The notes: generated by a model not told the origin, from the sequence alone. A stretch of DNA of 64,000 nt from Planctomycetes bacterium ADurb.Bin069 (GCA_002070955.1 MWEK01000014.1:1-64000); one strand, 5' to 3'. Positions 34,717 to 44,471 are shown, numbered from the stretch's first letter. Program-made: numbers and translations.

Positions 34717-35442
34717 ATGAGACCCATCGTCCTTGTTGCTGTTGCTGCTGTTGGTGTTTTGCTTGGTGTCGCGGTCATGCTCGCCATTCCGCATGGGACG
34801 TCGCAGGTCGTGTACGCGGGTACGCCGTCGGGGAACGGAGACGTGAACGGCGACGGCATGATTGACATCGCGGATGCGATCTACCTGCTCGGATACCTGT
34901 TTGCGAACGGGCCGAAGCCGGGGGCGATCGCGTGCGACTCGTGCTGTCTGTCCAAGGGTCTTCCGGCGACGGGTCAGACACTGTGCTACACTACCAGTGG
35001 AGTGGAGATCCCATGTGCGGGTATGTCCGCGTCCGGTCAGGACGGTGTCTACCAGGCTGGCTGCTCGAGTTGGAAGCGGTTCACGGACAACGGTGACCGG
35101 ACGGTGACGGACAACTGCACGGGGCTCATGTGGCAGAACGAGACGGCGCCCGGTGAGTACACGTGGCAGGACGCGCTCAAGTACTGCGAGAATCTGACTC
35201 TCGCGGGGCACAGCGACTGGCGTCTGCCGAACGTGAGGGAGCTTCAGAGCTTCGTGAATTACGGGCGGGAGGATCCAAGCATCGATCCTGTATTCAGCGC
35301 GGTGTCGTCGTGGTACTGGTCGGCGTCTACCTACGTCAGCAGTCCGTCGTTCGCGTGGTGTGTCTCCTTCTACAGCGGCAGCGTGGGCGTCGACGGTAAG
35401 TCGAGTGGCAACTATGTGCGCGCCGTCCGCAGTGGCTCATGA
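34717..35442 (+). CDS. Secreted dockerin-like/DUF1566 (Lcl) protein, cassette 2
   Basis: A 241-residue paralogue of the preceding gene with the same parts: signal peptide (residues 1-34), one dockerin-like loop (GDVNGDGMIDIADAIYLLGY), a short variable linker after CDSCC, and the DUF1566 domain (RFTDNGDRTVTDNCTGLMW, HSDWRLPNVREL, YWSASTY, VRAVRSGS). Up to the variable stretch the DNA of cassettes 1 and 2 is almost the same, including both promoters. The variable region at 35305-35415 is the same length as in cassette 1. No transmembrane or sorting signal is seen; secretion is expected. Confidence 0.88.
   Translation: MRPIVLVAVAAVGVLLGVAVMLAIPHGTSQVVYAGTPSGNGDVNGDGMIDIADAIYLLGYLFANGPKPGAIACDSCCLSKGLPATGQTLCYTTSGVEIPCAGMSASGQDGVYQAGCSSWKRFTDNGDRTVTDNCTGLMWQNETAPGEYTWQDALKYCENLTLAGHSDWRLPNVRELQSFVNYGREDPSIDPVFSAVSSWYWSASTYVSSPSFAWCVSFYSGSVGVDGKSSGNYVRAVRSGS
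35305..35415 (+). other. Hypervariable segment of cassette 2 (candidate DGR variable region)
   Basis: Thirty-seven codons bounded by GCGGTG and GTGCGCGCCGTCCG. Variable codons mostly keep their third base compared with the other family members. Confidence 0.6.
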
Positions 35443-35572
35443 TCATTCGTTGATTTGAGTGATTTGATTATTTTCGCTCCGGCCGCGCGAAGCGAGACCG
35501 GACGATTATGAAAACGGCGGCTTGGGAAGAGGAGGGCGGTCGCCGTCAGCGAGGGCGCCTTGGGCGGGAAAA
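35443..35572 (+). repeat. 3' flanking repeat of cassette 2 with hairpin
   Basis: Homologous to 34318-34447. The hairpin at 35478-35502 has loop GAA and two mismatches in the 11-bp stem. From 35573 to 35699 I see no feature. Confidence 0.7.
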
Positions 35573-35699
35573 TCACTCGTTCGCCGATGAAATCCTCCGC
35601 ATCGTCGGCGGCGCTCCTCGCATGCAGAGGACTCCGCGCGCCGGCTGAAACCCTTGCCGCGCGTTGAAACTCTGGATTCGCGCCGGCGACGCCGTGATC

Positions 35700-35749
35700 C
35701 CCTGGCTCAGGCGCGGCTGGAACGAATTCCAGCCGCGCCTGAGCCAGGG
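35700..35749. terminator. Perfect 23-bp inverted repeat, probable terminator
   Basis: Arms 35700-35722 and 35727-35749 are perfectly complementary around the loop CGAA. It lies 73 bases beyond the stop of hcp on the minus strand and after cassette 2 on the plus strand. No U-tract; a cruciform role is also possible. Confidence 0.55.
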
Positions 35750-35821
35750 CAAAACAGCGTCAAAAGGACCAAACCTGCAAACGGTCGCGACGGCTCACCG
35801 ACGCCCCAGGGAGTCGCGGCC

Positions 35822-37468
35822 CTATGCCGCCAGGATTGCCTGCAGGTCCTGGTCCGGCGTCGTGATCGGCATGACGTTGAACTTCTCCACGAGCACCTTG
35901 AGCACGTTCGGCGTGACGAACGCGGGCAGGGTCGGACCCAGGCGGATGTTCTTGATCCCGAGGGCGAACAGGGTCAGCAGGATTGCCACGGCCTTCTGCT
36001 CGTACCAGGAGAGGATGAGTGAGAGCGGCAAGTCGTTGACGCCGCAGTTGAAGGCGCCGGCCAACGCGACCGCGATCTGAATCGCGGAGTACGCGTCGTT
36101 GCACTGCCCGATGTCCAGCAGGCGCGGAATGCCTCCAATGGATCCGAAATCGAGCTTGTTGAAACGGTACTTGCCGCAGGCGAGGGTCAGGATGACGCAG
36201 TCCCTCGGCACCTTCTCGGCGATCTCGGTGTAATAGTCGCGGCCCGTCTTGGCGCCGTCGCAGCCGCCGATGAGGAAGAAGCGCTTGATCGCACCGGATT
36301 TGACGGCCTCGATAACCTTCCCGGCGACGCTCATGACCGCGTTCCGGCCGAAACCGACCGTGATGGTCTTCTCGGGCACGTCGGCGGCGAAGCCCGGAGC
36401 CGCGAGCGCGGCCTCGATGACCGGGGCGAAGTTGCGGTTGGCGATGTGGACGACGCCCGGCCACGCGACAAGCCCGCACGTGAAGATGCGCGCCTTGTAC
36501 GAATCGCGGGGCCGCTGGATGCAGTTCGTCGTCATTAGGATGGCGCCCGGAAACTCGTCGAACTCCTTGGCCTGGTCCTGCCACGCTCCGCCGTAGTTGC
36601 CGGCGAGATGCCCGTAGGCCTTGAGCTTCGGGTACCCGTGGGCGGGCAGCATTTCACCGTGGGTGTAGACGTTGATCCCCTTGCCCTTGGTCTGCTCCAG
36701 GAGCGCCTCCAGGTCCTTCAGGTCGTGGCCCGAAACGAGGATCGCCTTGCCCTTGACCGGCGTGATGCGGACGGCCGTCGGCACGGGGTGGCCGTAGGCC
36801 TCGGTGTTGGCGGCGTCCAGGAGCTCCATGACCTTCAAATTGAGCTCGCCCGCCGCCAGGCAGCGGCCCACGAGCTCGTCGACCGTGGGGTTCTCCTTCG
36901 TGAGGAAATCGAGGTGATCCTCGAAAGCCGCCATGATTTCGGCGCTCTCCTTGCCCAGGATCTGCGCGTGATCGGCGTACGCTGCGGCGCCTTTCAAGCC
37001 GTACATGAGCAGTTCCTGAAGCCCCGCCGCATCGTCGCCGAGCTTCTCCCTGCGGCTGGGGATGCTGATCGCCTCGCCCTGCTTCAGCATGCCTTCGAGG
37101 GTTGTCTCGAAAACGAGCGCCGCCGGGCCGCCGAGCTTTTCGGGCACGGCGCCGGCCTTCTTACAGGCCTTCTCGTAGAGGTCCTTGGCCTTGTCGCGGA
37201 TCGCAGCGGCCTTGGCGATGAGACCCTGCAGCCTGGCGGGGTCGAAGTTGACGTTCGTGACCGTGGTGAAAAGCGCTTCGAGGACGAAAATGTCGATGGC
37301 GCGGTCGCTCGCGCCCAACGCGCGGGCCCGGTGGGCGTACATCGAGATCCCCTGGGCCGCGTAGAGCAGCAGGTCCTGCAGAACGGCGGTCGTGTGGTCC
37401 TTGCCGCACACGCCGACCTTGGTGCACCCCGTTCCGCGGGCCGTTTGTTCACACTGATAACAAAACAT
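35822..37468 (-). CDS. hcp: Hydroxylamine reductase (hybrid cluster protein)
   Basis: A 548-residue hybrid cluster protein. The N-terminal cysteines MFCYQCEQTARGTGCTKVGVCG bind the cubane [4Fe-4S] cluster of class I/II Hcp. Hybrid-cluster ligands are seen in VSGHDLKDLE, NVYTHGEMLPAHGYP, TNCIQRP, IFTCGLVAWPG, TLACGKYRFNK and DIGQCNDAYSA. The enzyme reduces hydroxylamine or, more likely in vivo, nitric oxide in anaerobes. It follows a ferredoxin-like gene by 32 bases and shares its promoter, which carries a perfect HcpR-type palindrome. It ends before a long inverted repeat at 35700-35749. Confidence 0.96.
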   Translation of the reverse strand: MFCYQCEQTARGTGCTKVGVCGKDHTTAVLQDLLLYAAQGISMYAHRARALGASDRAIDIFVLEALFTTVTNVNFDPARLQGLIAKAAAIRDKAKDLYEKACKKAGAVPEKLGGPAALVFETTLEGMLKQGEAISIPSRREKLGDDAAGLQELLMYGLKGAAAYADHAQILGKESAEIMAAFEDHLDFLTKENPTVDELVGRCLAAGELNLKVMELLDAANTEAYGHPVPTAVRITPVKGKAILVSGHDLKDLEALLEQTKGKGINVYTHGEMLPAHGYPKLKAYGHLAGNYGGAWQDQAKEFDEFPGAILMTTNCIQRPRDSYKARIFTCGLVAWPGVVHIANRNFAPVIEAALAAPGFAADVPEKTITVGFGRNAVMSVAGKVIEAVKSGAIKRFFLIGGCDGAKTGRDYYTEIAEKVPRDCVILTLACGKYRFNKLDFGSIGGIPRLLDIGQCNDAYSAIQIAVALAGAFNCGVNDLPLSLILSWYEQKAVAILLTLFALGIKNIRLGPTLPAFVTPNVLKVLVEKFNVMPITTPDQDLQAILAA

Positions 37469-37500
37469 GACATCGCTCCTTTCTAGAGTGGGGATCCAGT

Positions 37501-38265
37501 TTAGGCCCTTACGTTCGCATCCGCCACATCGGCCAGCACCTCGCCGCGGATGCCTATGACGATTTCATGGAGCGGCACCGGCCGGCCCGCGCGCTGGATC
37601 GCGCCCCTGGCGATGGCGACCAATCCGCCGCAGCAGGGCACCTCCATACGGGCCACGGTGATACTGCGGAGGTTCGATGCGCGGATGATTTGCGCGAGCT
37701 TTTCGGTGTGCGCCGCCGCGTCATCGAGCTTGGGGCAGGCGATGGCGACCGGCCTGCCGCGCAGGAAGCGCCCGTGAAAACCGGCCAGCGCGAAGGGCGC
37801 GCAGTCCGCGGCGAGGAGAAGATCCGCGTTGCGGAGGTAAGGCGCGTTCGGCGGCACGAGCGTGAGCTGGACGGGCCAGTTGATGAGTTCGGACGCGGCG
37901 GCCTCGGCGCGCGGCGCCGCGGCCGCGGCCGCCGGCGGTGTGAGTTGTTGCGCCATGGCGCCGGGGCAGCCGCCGCCGTGGGCGTGGGCGTGCGATGGGC
38001 CTGCGGCCGGCGCCGCGGCCTTCTCGCGCTCGAGGTAGGCGCGGACCTGCGCCTCATCGAAGGCCGGCGCCTCGCGCTCCTCGATCGTGATGGCCCCCTG
38101 CGGGCAGTGCCCGAGGCAAGCGCCGAGGCCGTCGCAGTAGACCTCGCTCACGAGGCGCGCCTTGCCGTCGATCACCTTGAGCGCGCCCTCGGCGCAGGAG
38201 GGGACGCACAGGCCGCAGCCGTCGCACTTGGACTCGTCGATTTTGATTATTTTGCGTTTTGCCAT
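37501..38265 (-). CDS. 4Fe-4S ferredoxin-like protein, electron partner of Hcp
   Basis: A 254-residue protein with two N-terminal ferredoxin cysteine motifs (CDGCGLCVPSC and CDGLGACLGHC), then a His/Ala/Pro-rich linker (AGPSHAHAHGGGCPG) and a C-terminal domain with ADCAPFALAGFHGRFLRGRP and MEVPCCGGLVAIA. This two-part protein is common next to hcp in anaerobes, where it is thought to feed electrons. ATG 38265 has an AAGGAG site; the frame stays open upstream through the promoter region, so I reject the longer start. Confidence 0.9.
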   Translation of the reverse strand: MAKRKIIKIDESKCDGCGLCVPSCAEGALKVIDGKARLVSEVYCDGLGACLGHCPQGAITIEEREAPAFDEAQVRAYLEREKAAAPAAGPSHAHAHGGGCPGAMAQQLTPPAAAAAAPRAEAAASELINWPVQLTLVPPNAPYLRNADLLLAADCAPFALAGFHGRFLRGRPVAIACPKLDDAAAHTEKLAQIIRASNLRSITVARMEVPCCGGLVAIARGAIQRAGRPVPLHEIVIGIRGEVLADVADANVRA

Positions 38266-38344
38266 GGTGGTGCTCCTTTCGCGCCGCGGCCGCCGCTTCC
38301 GGCACCCGGCGGCGGAAGCGGTCACGACCGCAAACGACGTGCCA

Positions 38345-38388
38345 AGCATACGACCTGCGGCGCCGCGCGGCCTTGACCTAGGTCAAGG
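38345..38388 (-). promoter_or_regulatory. HcpR/FNR-type operator and -10 box of the ferredoxin-hcp operon
   Basis: A perfect 18-bp palindrome, CCTTGACCTAGGTCAAGG, at 38371-38388 contains TTGAC-N4-GTCAA. This is the site type I know for HcpR-like NO-responsive Crp/Fnr regulators. A -10-like TATGCT lies at 38345-38350 on the minus strand. If transcription starts near 38338, the palindrome is centred at -41.5, the class II activator position. Confidence 0.65.
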
Positions 38389-38469
38389 AGCGCCGATTTC
38401 TCCTAACTGTCGTCGCAAGAAGGATTTGACGTGCTAAGTCGGGCGGGATTCGCCGGGGCGGGCCGTCTT

Positions 38470-39174
38470 CTACAGCTTCATGCCAGCCGCGAGCGCCTGA
38501 AGCTTCGCCGGATCGAGGATCGTGACGCGGTGCCTGTGGACGCGCACGATTCCGCGCCGCTTCAGCTTGGCGAGGGTTCGGCTCAGCGTCTCGGCGATGG
38601 TCCCCAGGCGGCCGGCGAGCATCGCTTTGGAGGTTTCCAGCTCCACCGTGCGAATGCCGCCCGCGCGCGCCGAGAGATCGAGAAGATGCTTGGCGAGGCG
38701 CGCCGAGACTTCCTTGAGGGAGAGATCGTCGACCAGTTGGACGAGGTGCCGCAGCCGCGTCGAGAGCACTCCCAGCATGGAAAAAAGGATTTCCACCTTC
38801 CGGCGGGCGAGGGCGACGAAGGGCTCCCGCGGAAGAAACAAGGTCCTGACCGGTCCCAGGCACACGGCGTGCGCGGGATAGCCGCCGCCCTGGAACATCG
38901 GAACCTCGCCGCAGGCGTCGCCCGGCCCCAGGAGGTGGACCACCTGTTCCCTTCCGTCGGCGCCGAAGCGGCAGACCTTCACGGCGCCGGCGACGATGAT
39001 GTGAAACCCCACGGCGGCCTCGTTCTCGCGAAAGATAAGGTCGCCGTCGGAATAGACGCGCGCCGCCGCCACGCCCGCCAGGGCGCTCAGGTCCTCGGGC
39101 GCGAGCGCCGCGAAGAGCGGACAGGCGCGTAGGCTCTTGGCCTTGGCGTGCTTGTCGAACGCGACGCGTTCCAT
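38470..39174 (-). CDS. Crp/Fnr family regulator, probably HcpR-like
   Basis: A 234-residue regulator. The N-terminal half is a cyclic-nucleotide-binding-like beta roll (CPLFAALAPEDLSALA, GDLIFRENEAAVGFHIIVAGAVKV, LLGPGDACGEVPMF). The C-terminal helix-turn-helix is ETSKAMLAGRLGTIAETLSR. There is no cysteine set like that of FNR, so an iron-sulfur sensor is unlikely; HcpR proteins can use haem or another ligand to sense NO. It lies directly upstream of the ferredoxin-hcp operon, whose promoter holds the expected palindrome. The frame extends far upstream, but ATG 39174 gives the standard family length. Confidence 0.87.
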   Translation of the reverse strand: MERVAFDKHAKAKSLRACPLFAALAPEDLSALAGVAAARVYSDGDLIFRENEAAVGFHIIVAGAVKVCRFGADGREQVVHLLGPGDACGEVPMFQGGGYPAHAVCLGPVRTLFLPREPFVALARRKVEILFSMLGVLSTRLRHLVQLVDDLSLKEVSARLAKHLLDLSARAGGIRTVELETSKAMLAGRLGTIAETLSRTLAKLKRRGIVRVHRHRVTILDPAKLQALAAGMKL

Positions 39175-39366
39175 GCGAGCAGGTTCCCCGCCTCGGTAAA
39201 GAAGGTGCGGTGACAGGCTCCCGGCCGAGAGCTGTCGAAAGCGTCTCGGGAAATGGGCGCGGCAACGGCGCGCCCGCCGCCTGCGGCGCACATGATATCC
39301 CCGCCGCGCCGGCCCGGCAAGAGCGTCGGTTCGGGGCGAAAAACCGCGTCGTGCCCGGGAGCGTCG

Positions 39367-39394
39367 TTGCCCGCGCGGCCGGCGCCTGTTAAAC
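39367..39394 (+). promoter_or_regulatory. Promoter of rnr
   Basis: TTGCCC, 16-base spacer, TTAAAC, about 75 bases before the ATG at 39468. A weak match, divergent from the regulator gene. Confidence 0.35.
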
Positions 39395-39467
39395 TCGACC
39401 CCTCGGTTGTTCCCGGGCACCGCGGGGAAAGCACCGCCCGGGTGCCCGCGATCACGCAAGGGAATCC

Positions 39468-41693
39468 ATGTCCGAACACTACTCCGATGCGATTTTGAAG
39501 TACCTCGCCGGGCGAGGCTACCGTCCCCTCAAGCAGCACCAACTCGCCCGCCTGTTAGGCGTCGCCGCGGAGCAGTACGGCTCTTTCCGCGACGCGGTGA
39601 AGGCCCTCAGGGATTCGGGTCGAATCGTCCTGGGAGCTGGCAACGCGCTGACGCTGCCCAATCTTCCGGACCGCGTCGTCGGCGTGTTCCGCCAGAATCA
39701 GCGCGGGTTCGGCTTCATCGCCCCCGAAACGCCCGGCGTCCGCGGGGACCTGTACGTGCCCGCCGGAGCCGCCGGCGGCGCCATGACCGGCGACAGGGTC
39801 GAGGCCCGCGTGGTCTCCGAAAAGAAGGGCGCGCGGCGGGTCTACTCGGGGGCCGTGACGCGCGTCATCGAAAGGGGGAGGAACCGCTTCGTCGGCGTCC
39901 TCCAGCAAGCGGGCGCGGCCTGGTTTGTCGTGCCCGAGGGCAAGCAGTTCGTGCGTCCGATCGTCGTGCGCGACATCCCGCCCGCGAGCCGCTCCAAAGG
40001 AAGCAAGGTCGTGGTCGAGATCGCGAACCACGGCGACGAGGGCGAACTGCCGGCGGGCGTCATCGTCGAGACCCTCGGAGCGGCCGGGCAACTGGACGTC
40101 GAGACCGATGCCGTGATCCGCGGCTACGGCCTGCCGTTCCGGTTCAGCGAGCAGGCTCTCGAGGATGCGCGGCGCGCGGCGGCGGCATTCGATCCCGCGG
40201 CATCCCGCGGCCGCGAGGACCTGACCGACGCCGTTGTGGTGACGATCGATCCGCCCGAGGCGCGGGATTTCGACGATGCTCTCAGCCTGAAGCGGGAGCG
40301 CGGGGGCTTGACGACGCTGGGCGTCCATATCGCCGACGTGGCCCACTTCGTCAGGGAAGGCACGCAGTTGGACAAGGAGGCCAAGGAGCGCGCCACGAGC
40401 GTCTACTTCCCCAGGCGCGTCGTGCCCATGCTGCCCGAGATCCTCTCCAATGGCGTCTGCAGCCTGCAGGAAGGCCAGCGCCGTTGGTGCCAGAGCGCTT
40501 TCATCACCTACGACCGCGAGGGCCGCGTGGTGCGCACGCGCGTCGCCGAGACCGTGATCCGCTCCTGCGCGCGGCTCACGTACGCCGAGGCTCAGGCCAT
40601 CATTGACGGCCGGACGGGCGGCCGGCCCCCGGCGGTCGTCGAGACTCTCGGCGGCCTCGACCGGTTGGCTCGCGCCATCGAGAAGCGGCGCACCGCGGCG
40701 GGCATGATCCACCTCGACCTTCCGCAGATGGAGCTGGTTTTCGGCCCCGACGGCAAGGTCGCGGACGCGGTGCCGGCCGACGATGCCTACACGCACACCC
40801 TCATCGAAATGTGCATGGTCGAGGCGAACGAAGCCGTGGCGCGGGTGCTGGAGCGCGCCGGCAGAAAATTCCTGCGGCGCATTCACCCGCCGCCCGACCT
40901 GATCGCGAACGAGCAGCTCAACGCGTTCCTGCGCGCCGCGGGGCACACGCTTTCCAAGGACCTGGGCCGCGGGCAGATTCAGGCGATTCTGCGGAGCGTC
41001 CACGGCAAGCCCGAGAGCTACGCCGTCAACTTCGCCGTGTTGCGGACGTTCCAGCAGGCCGAGTATTCGCCTCGGGCGGTGGGGCACTATGCCCTTGCCA
41101 GCGACGGCTACTGTCACTTCACGAGCCCGATCAGGCGCTATCCCGATCTCACGGTGCAGCGGCTCGTCGCGGCGCTGTGCCGCAAGCGCCTGCGCGAGCT
41201 GCCGCCCGACGACGAGGCGGCGTTGACCGCCCTGGGCGAGCGGATGACCTACGCCGAGCGCCGCGCCGAGGCGGCGGAGTCCGAACTCAGGGAGGTCTTG
41301 ATCCTGCAGTTCCTGGAAGGCAAGGTCGGCGAGGAGCTGGAGGGCGTCATCACCGGCGTCACGAACTTCGGGATCTTCGTCCAGGTGCCGCGCTTTTTGA
41401 TCGAGGGGCTCGTGCACATCGAGGCCCTCGGGGACGACTGGTGGGAGGTGAATCCGCGCTACGGCTTCTTGCGCGGCGAGCGCACGGGACGGACGTTTCA
41501 CGTCGGCCGCCTCGTCAAGGTGCGCATTGCCGCGGTGGACGCGGCGAGGCGCCAGCTCATCCTCGAGCTGGCGAAGCTCCCTGGAGCCGCCTCCGAGGGC
41601 GCGCGGCGGGGAAAAAAAACGGACGTTCGGCGGCGCGAAGGGCCGGTAAAGCGGGAGCGCCGCGGCGGGAAGAAGGGGTCGCGCCGGAGATAA
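39468..41693 (+). CDS. rnr: Ribonuclease R
   Basis: A 741-residue 3'-5' exoribonuclease of the RNB family. The N-terminal winged helix (residues 1-60) precedes cold-shock-like OB domains (VGVFRQNQRGFGFIAPE). The RNB catalytic core has the aspartate cluster DPPEARDFDDALSL and later HYALASDGYCHFTSPIRRYPDL. An S1 domain (LEGVITGVTNFGIFVQVPRFLIEGLVHI) and a basic Lys/Arg-rich tail (RRGKKTDVRRREGPVKRERR) finish the protein. It degrades structured RNA. Confidence 0.95.
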   Translation: MSEHYSDAILKYLAGRGYRPLKQHQLARLLGVAAEQYGSFRDAVKALRDSGRIVLGAGNALTLPNLPDRVVGVFRQNQRGFGFIAPETPGVRGDLYVPAGAAGGAMTGDRVEARVVSEKKGARRVYSGAVTRVIERGRNRFVGVLQQAGAAWFVVPEGKQFVRPIVVRDIPPASRSKGSKVVVEIANHGDEGELPAGVIVETLGAAGQLDVETDAVIRGYGLPFRFSEQALEDARRAAAAFDPAASRGREDLTDAVVVTIDPPEARDFDDALSLKRERGGLTTLGVHIADVAHFVREGTQLDKEAKERATSVYFPRRVVPMLPEILSNGVCSLQEGQRRWCQSAFITYDREGRVVRTRVAETVIRSCARLTYAEAQAIIDGRTGGRPPAVVETLGGLDRLARAIEKRRTAAGMIHLDLPQMELVFGPDGKVADAVPADDAYTHTLIEMCMVEANEAVARVLERAGRKFLRRIHPPPDLIANEQLNAFLRAAGHTLSKDLGRGQIQAILRSVHGKPESYAVNFAVLRTFQQAEYSPRAVGHYALASDGYCHFTSPIRRYPDLTVQRLVAALCRKRLRELPPDDEAALTALGERMTYAERRAEAAESELREVLILQFLEGKVGEELEGVITGVTNFGIFVQVPRFLIEGLVHIEALGDDWWEVNPRYGFLRGERTGRTFHVGRLVKVRIAAVDAARRQLILELAKLPGAASEGARRGKKTDVRRREGPVKRERRGGKKGSRRR

Positions 41694-42040
41694 CGGCCGG
41701 GCGCGCGTTTTCTGCGGATCCGCCCGATTCGAGCGTCCTTTCCGAAAAACATTATCGGCCGTCCGAGGTCTGACGGGCGTCCTGACAGCGGCAGTCCGCC
41801 GGCGAAATCCGCGTTATGAGAATTCTCTGAAAGACGATTCAAAAAACGGCGGGCCAAGGCCTAAAACAACCGATACTACCGTGAGACGAAGCGTTGATGA
41901 CCGACCGCGTGTTCACGGGACGGGCCGGCCTTAGGCGGCGTCCGGCCGTGATGGGCGGCACAAGGAGCGGATGGAGCATGCAGGTAACCGATCCGGCCGA
42001 AATGGGCATCGGCGGCGGCGTTGTCCCCAAGGAAGGTGAC

Positions 42041-44419
42041 ATGGAGAACCCCGATTCTGCGCGGGCGGCCGATGTGCATGTGCTTGTCGTTGAGCCCAGG
42101 CGGGCGCTCTTCCGGCGCGTGAAACGTATTCTCGCCAAACCCTGCGGCCCGATCCGGTTCGCCGCGACCTCGGTCGACGCGCTGGCTGCCGCGGTGGCCG
42201 CATTCAAGGAGCGCAGTTTCGACCTCGTGCTGCTCGAGCTCATGCTCCCGGACAGCGCCGGGCTCGCGACGCTCACCGCCGTCCGGGCCGCCGCCGGGGA
42301 CGTTCCCATCATCGTCTTCACGGAGCTCGACGACGAGGAAATGAGCGTGCGTGCCGTGGCCGAAGGCGCGTTCCAGTACCTGGCGAAGAGCAGGGGCGCG
42401 CGCCGGATGCTGCCGCGCGTCCTGCGGCAGGCTCTGGCGCGCCGGCGTTCGGAGGAGGTGCTTGCAACCGACGCCCGGCGCCACCGCATCGTCGCCGAGG
42501 CCTCCCCCGACTGGGTGTACTGGCGCGGCCCCGACGGCCGGTTTTTGTACATCAGCCCGTCGTGCGCCGCCATGACGGGTTACACCGCAGAGGATTTGTA
42601 CGCCACGCCGGAGCTTCTCCGCGCCATCGTCCATCCCGACGACGCGGCGGCGTGGGCGGCGCACGAGGCCGCCGGCGAGCACGACGAGCCGCGGAGCATC
42701 GTGGCTCGCATCGTCACGCGGCAGGGAGAAGCGCGGTGGATCGCCCATACCTGCCGCGCCGTGCGCGACGCCCGCGGCGTCTTCCGCGGCGTGCGCGCGA
42801 GCAACGTGGACATCACCGCGTTGAAGCTGGCGGAGGAGGAGCTTCGCAAGGCCAAGCAGAAGGCCGAGCAGGCCAGCGGCGCCAAGAGCTCCTTTCTGGC
42901 GAGCATGAGCCACGAGATCAGGACGCCCATGAACGGAGTCCTGGGCATGCTCAACCTGACGCTGGAGACCGAGCTTACCGAGGAGCAGCGGAAGTTCCTG
43001 ATGGTGGCGCTGGATTCCACCAACGTGCTTCTCCGGCTCATCAACGACATCCTCGATTTCTCCAAGGTCGTCGAGCACAAGCTGGAGCTGGACGATATCG
43101 AGTTCAGCCTGCACGACTGCGTGCACGGACTGCTCGGCGTCATGAACCCGATCGCCGACGCCAAGGGGCTGGACCTCGTGCTCATGGTCGAGCCCGAAGT
43201 CGAGGACAATGTGCGGGGCGATGCCGGACGCCTGCGTCAGGTCATCACGAATCTGGTGAGCAACGCGCTCAAGTTCACGGAGCGAGGCGAGGTCGTGGTG
43301 CGCATTTCGCAGGATTCGCGCGCCGGCGACCGAGTCGTTCTCCACGTGGCGGTGCAGGACACCGGCATCGGCATTCCGGCGGACAAGCTGGAAAACATCT
43401 TCAATCCTTACGCGCAGGCCGACCGCTCCGTGGCGCGCCAGTACGGCGGCACGGGCCTGGGGTTGGCGATCTCGGCGGAGATCGTCAGGCTCATGTCGGG
43501 ACGGATGTGGGTCGAGAGCGAGGAGGGCAAGGGAAGCACCTTCCACTTCACGGCCATGCTCCACGTCGCGGCCGTCCGCCTGGCGCCGCGCTGCGTGGCG
43601 CCGGCGCGGCTGCGGGGGGTCCCGGCGCTGGTGGTGGATGACAACGCGACTTGCCGGTTGGTGTTCGAGCACATGCTCAAGCGCTTGGGGCTCGAGGTCG
43701 AGTCGGTGAAAAGCGGCGAGGAAGCCCTTGCCACCCTGGCTTCGGGGCGACGGGAATTCGAGCTGGTCTTCATCGATGCGAAGATGCCCGACATTGACGG
43801 CTTCTCGCTGGCGGCGGAGATCGCGGCGCGGGGCCTGCTTCGCGGAGCCAAAGTGGTCATGCTGACCTACACCGGCTTTCGCGGCGACAGCATCGAATGC
43901 CGCAAGGCGGGCATCTCGGGTTACCTCCAGAAGCCGATCCGGGAGAAGGAACTCCTCGGCATCATGCGGCATGTGCTCGGCCTGTCGGAGATGGAGCATC
44001 AAATCAAGACGCTGGTCACGCGCCACACTCTGCGCGAGAACTCCCGGCGCCATAGAATCCTCGTCGCCGAGGACAACGCGGGCAATCGCTCTTTGATCGT
44101 CTCGCTCCTTCAGAAATGGGGCCACTCGGTCGCCTCGGTCCAAAATGGAAAGGAAGCCGTCGAGAAGCTCAACGAGGAGCATTTCGATGTCGTCCTCATG
44201 GACACCGAGATGCCCGTCATGGACGGCTTGGAAGCGACGCGGGTGATCCGCGAAAAGGAACGCGGGGCGGAACGGCGCCTGCCCATCATCGCCATGACCG
44301 GGGAAGCGGTGGACGGCGATCGCGAGCGGTGCCTGGAGGCGGGCATGGATGAGTACGTGCCCAAGCCTCTGACGCTCGAGCGGCTCTTCCGGATGCTCGA
44401 GCAGTTGACGCACGACTAG
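42041..44419 (+). CDS. Hybrid sensor histidine kinase with degenerate N-terminal receiver and two C-terminal receivers
   Basis: A 792-residue signalling protein starting at ATG 42041 (GGAAGG site; earlier in-frame starts exist). Residues 13-130 form a receiver-like domain in which the usual phospho-Asp is Glu66 ([12 protein letters not shown]) and the acidic pocket is degraded (VVEPRR). A PAS domain follows ([20 protein letters not shown]). The HisKA box is [15 protein letters not shown] with His291, and the HATPase domain has [20 protein letters not shown] and GTGLGLAIS. Receiver 2 has Asp579 ([11 protein letters not shown]) and receiver 3 has Asp721 ([11 protein letters not shown]). No membrane segment is seen, so it is probably cytosolic. 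The output partner is not in the window. Confidence 0.92.
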   Translation: MENPDSARAADVHVLVVEPRRALFRRVKRILAKPCGPIRFAATSVDALAAAVAAFKERSFDLVLLELMLPDSAGLATLTAVRAAAGDVPIIVFTELDDEEMSVRAVAEGAFQYLAKSRGARRMLPRVLRQALARRRSEEVLATDARRHRIVAEASPDWVYWRGPDGRFLYISPSCAAMTGYTAEDLYATPELLRAIVHPDDAAAWAAHEAAGEHDEPRSIVARIVTRQGEARWIAHTCRAVRDARGVFRGVRASNVDITALKLAEEELRKAKQKAEQASGAKSSFLASMSHEIRTPMNGVLGMLNLTLETELTEEQRKFLMVALDSTNVLLRLINDILDFSKVVEHKLELDDIEFSLHDCVHGLLGVMNPIADAKGLDLVLMVEPEVEDNVRGDAGRLRQVITNLVSNALKFTERGEVVVRISQDSRAGDRVVLHVAVQDTGIGIPADKLENIFNPYAQADRSVARQYGGTGLGLAISAEIVRLMSGRMWVESEEGKGSTFHFTAMLHVAAVRLAPRCVAPARLRGVPALVVDDNATCRLVFEHMLKRLGLEVESVKSGEEALATLASGRREFELVFIDAKMPDIDGFSLAAEIAARGLLRGAKVVMLTYTGFRGDSIECRKAGISGYLQKPIREKELLGIMRHVLGLSEMEHQIKTLVTRHTLRENSRRHRILVAEDNAGNRSLIVSLLQKWGHSVASVQNGKEAVEKLNEEHFDVVLMDTEMPVMDGLEATRVIREKERGAERRLPIIAMTGEAVDGDRERCLEAGMDEYVPKPLTLERLFRMLEQLTHD

Positions 44420-44420
44420 A

Positions 44421-44454
44421 CCGCAGGCTCTAGGCGGCGACCTAGAGCCTGCGG
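44421..44454. terminator. Bidirectional hairpin terminator
   Basis: A perfect 14-bp stem (arms 44421-44434 and 44441-44454) with a six-base loop, between the converging kinase and hsp20 genes. Confidence 0.75.
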
Positions 44455-44471
44455 CCCGGGGTTTGACGCTC

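Noticed and set aside
41876-44413. Open frame of 845 codons on the minus strand
   Set aside because: It is the reverse shadow of the hybrid histidine kinase. The + strand frame has clear HisKA, HATPase and receiver motifs; the reverse frame has none.
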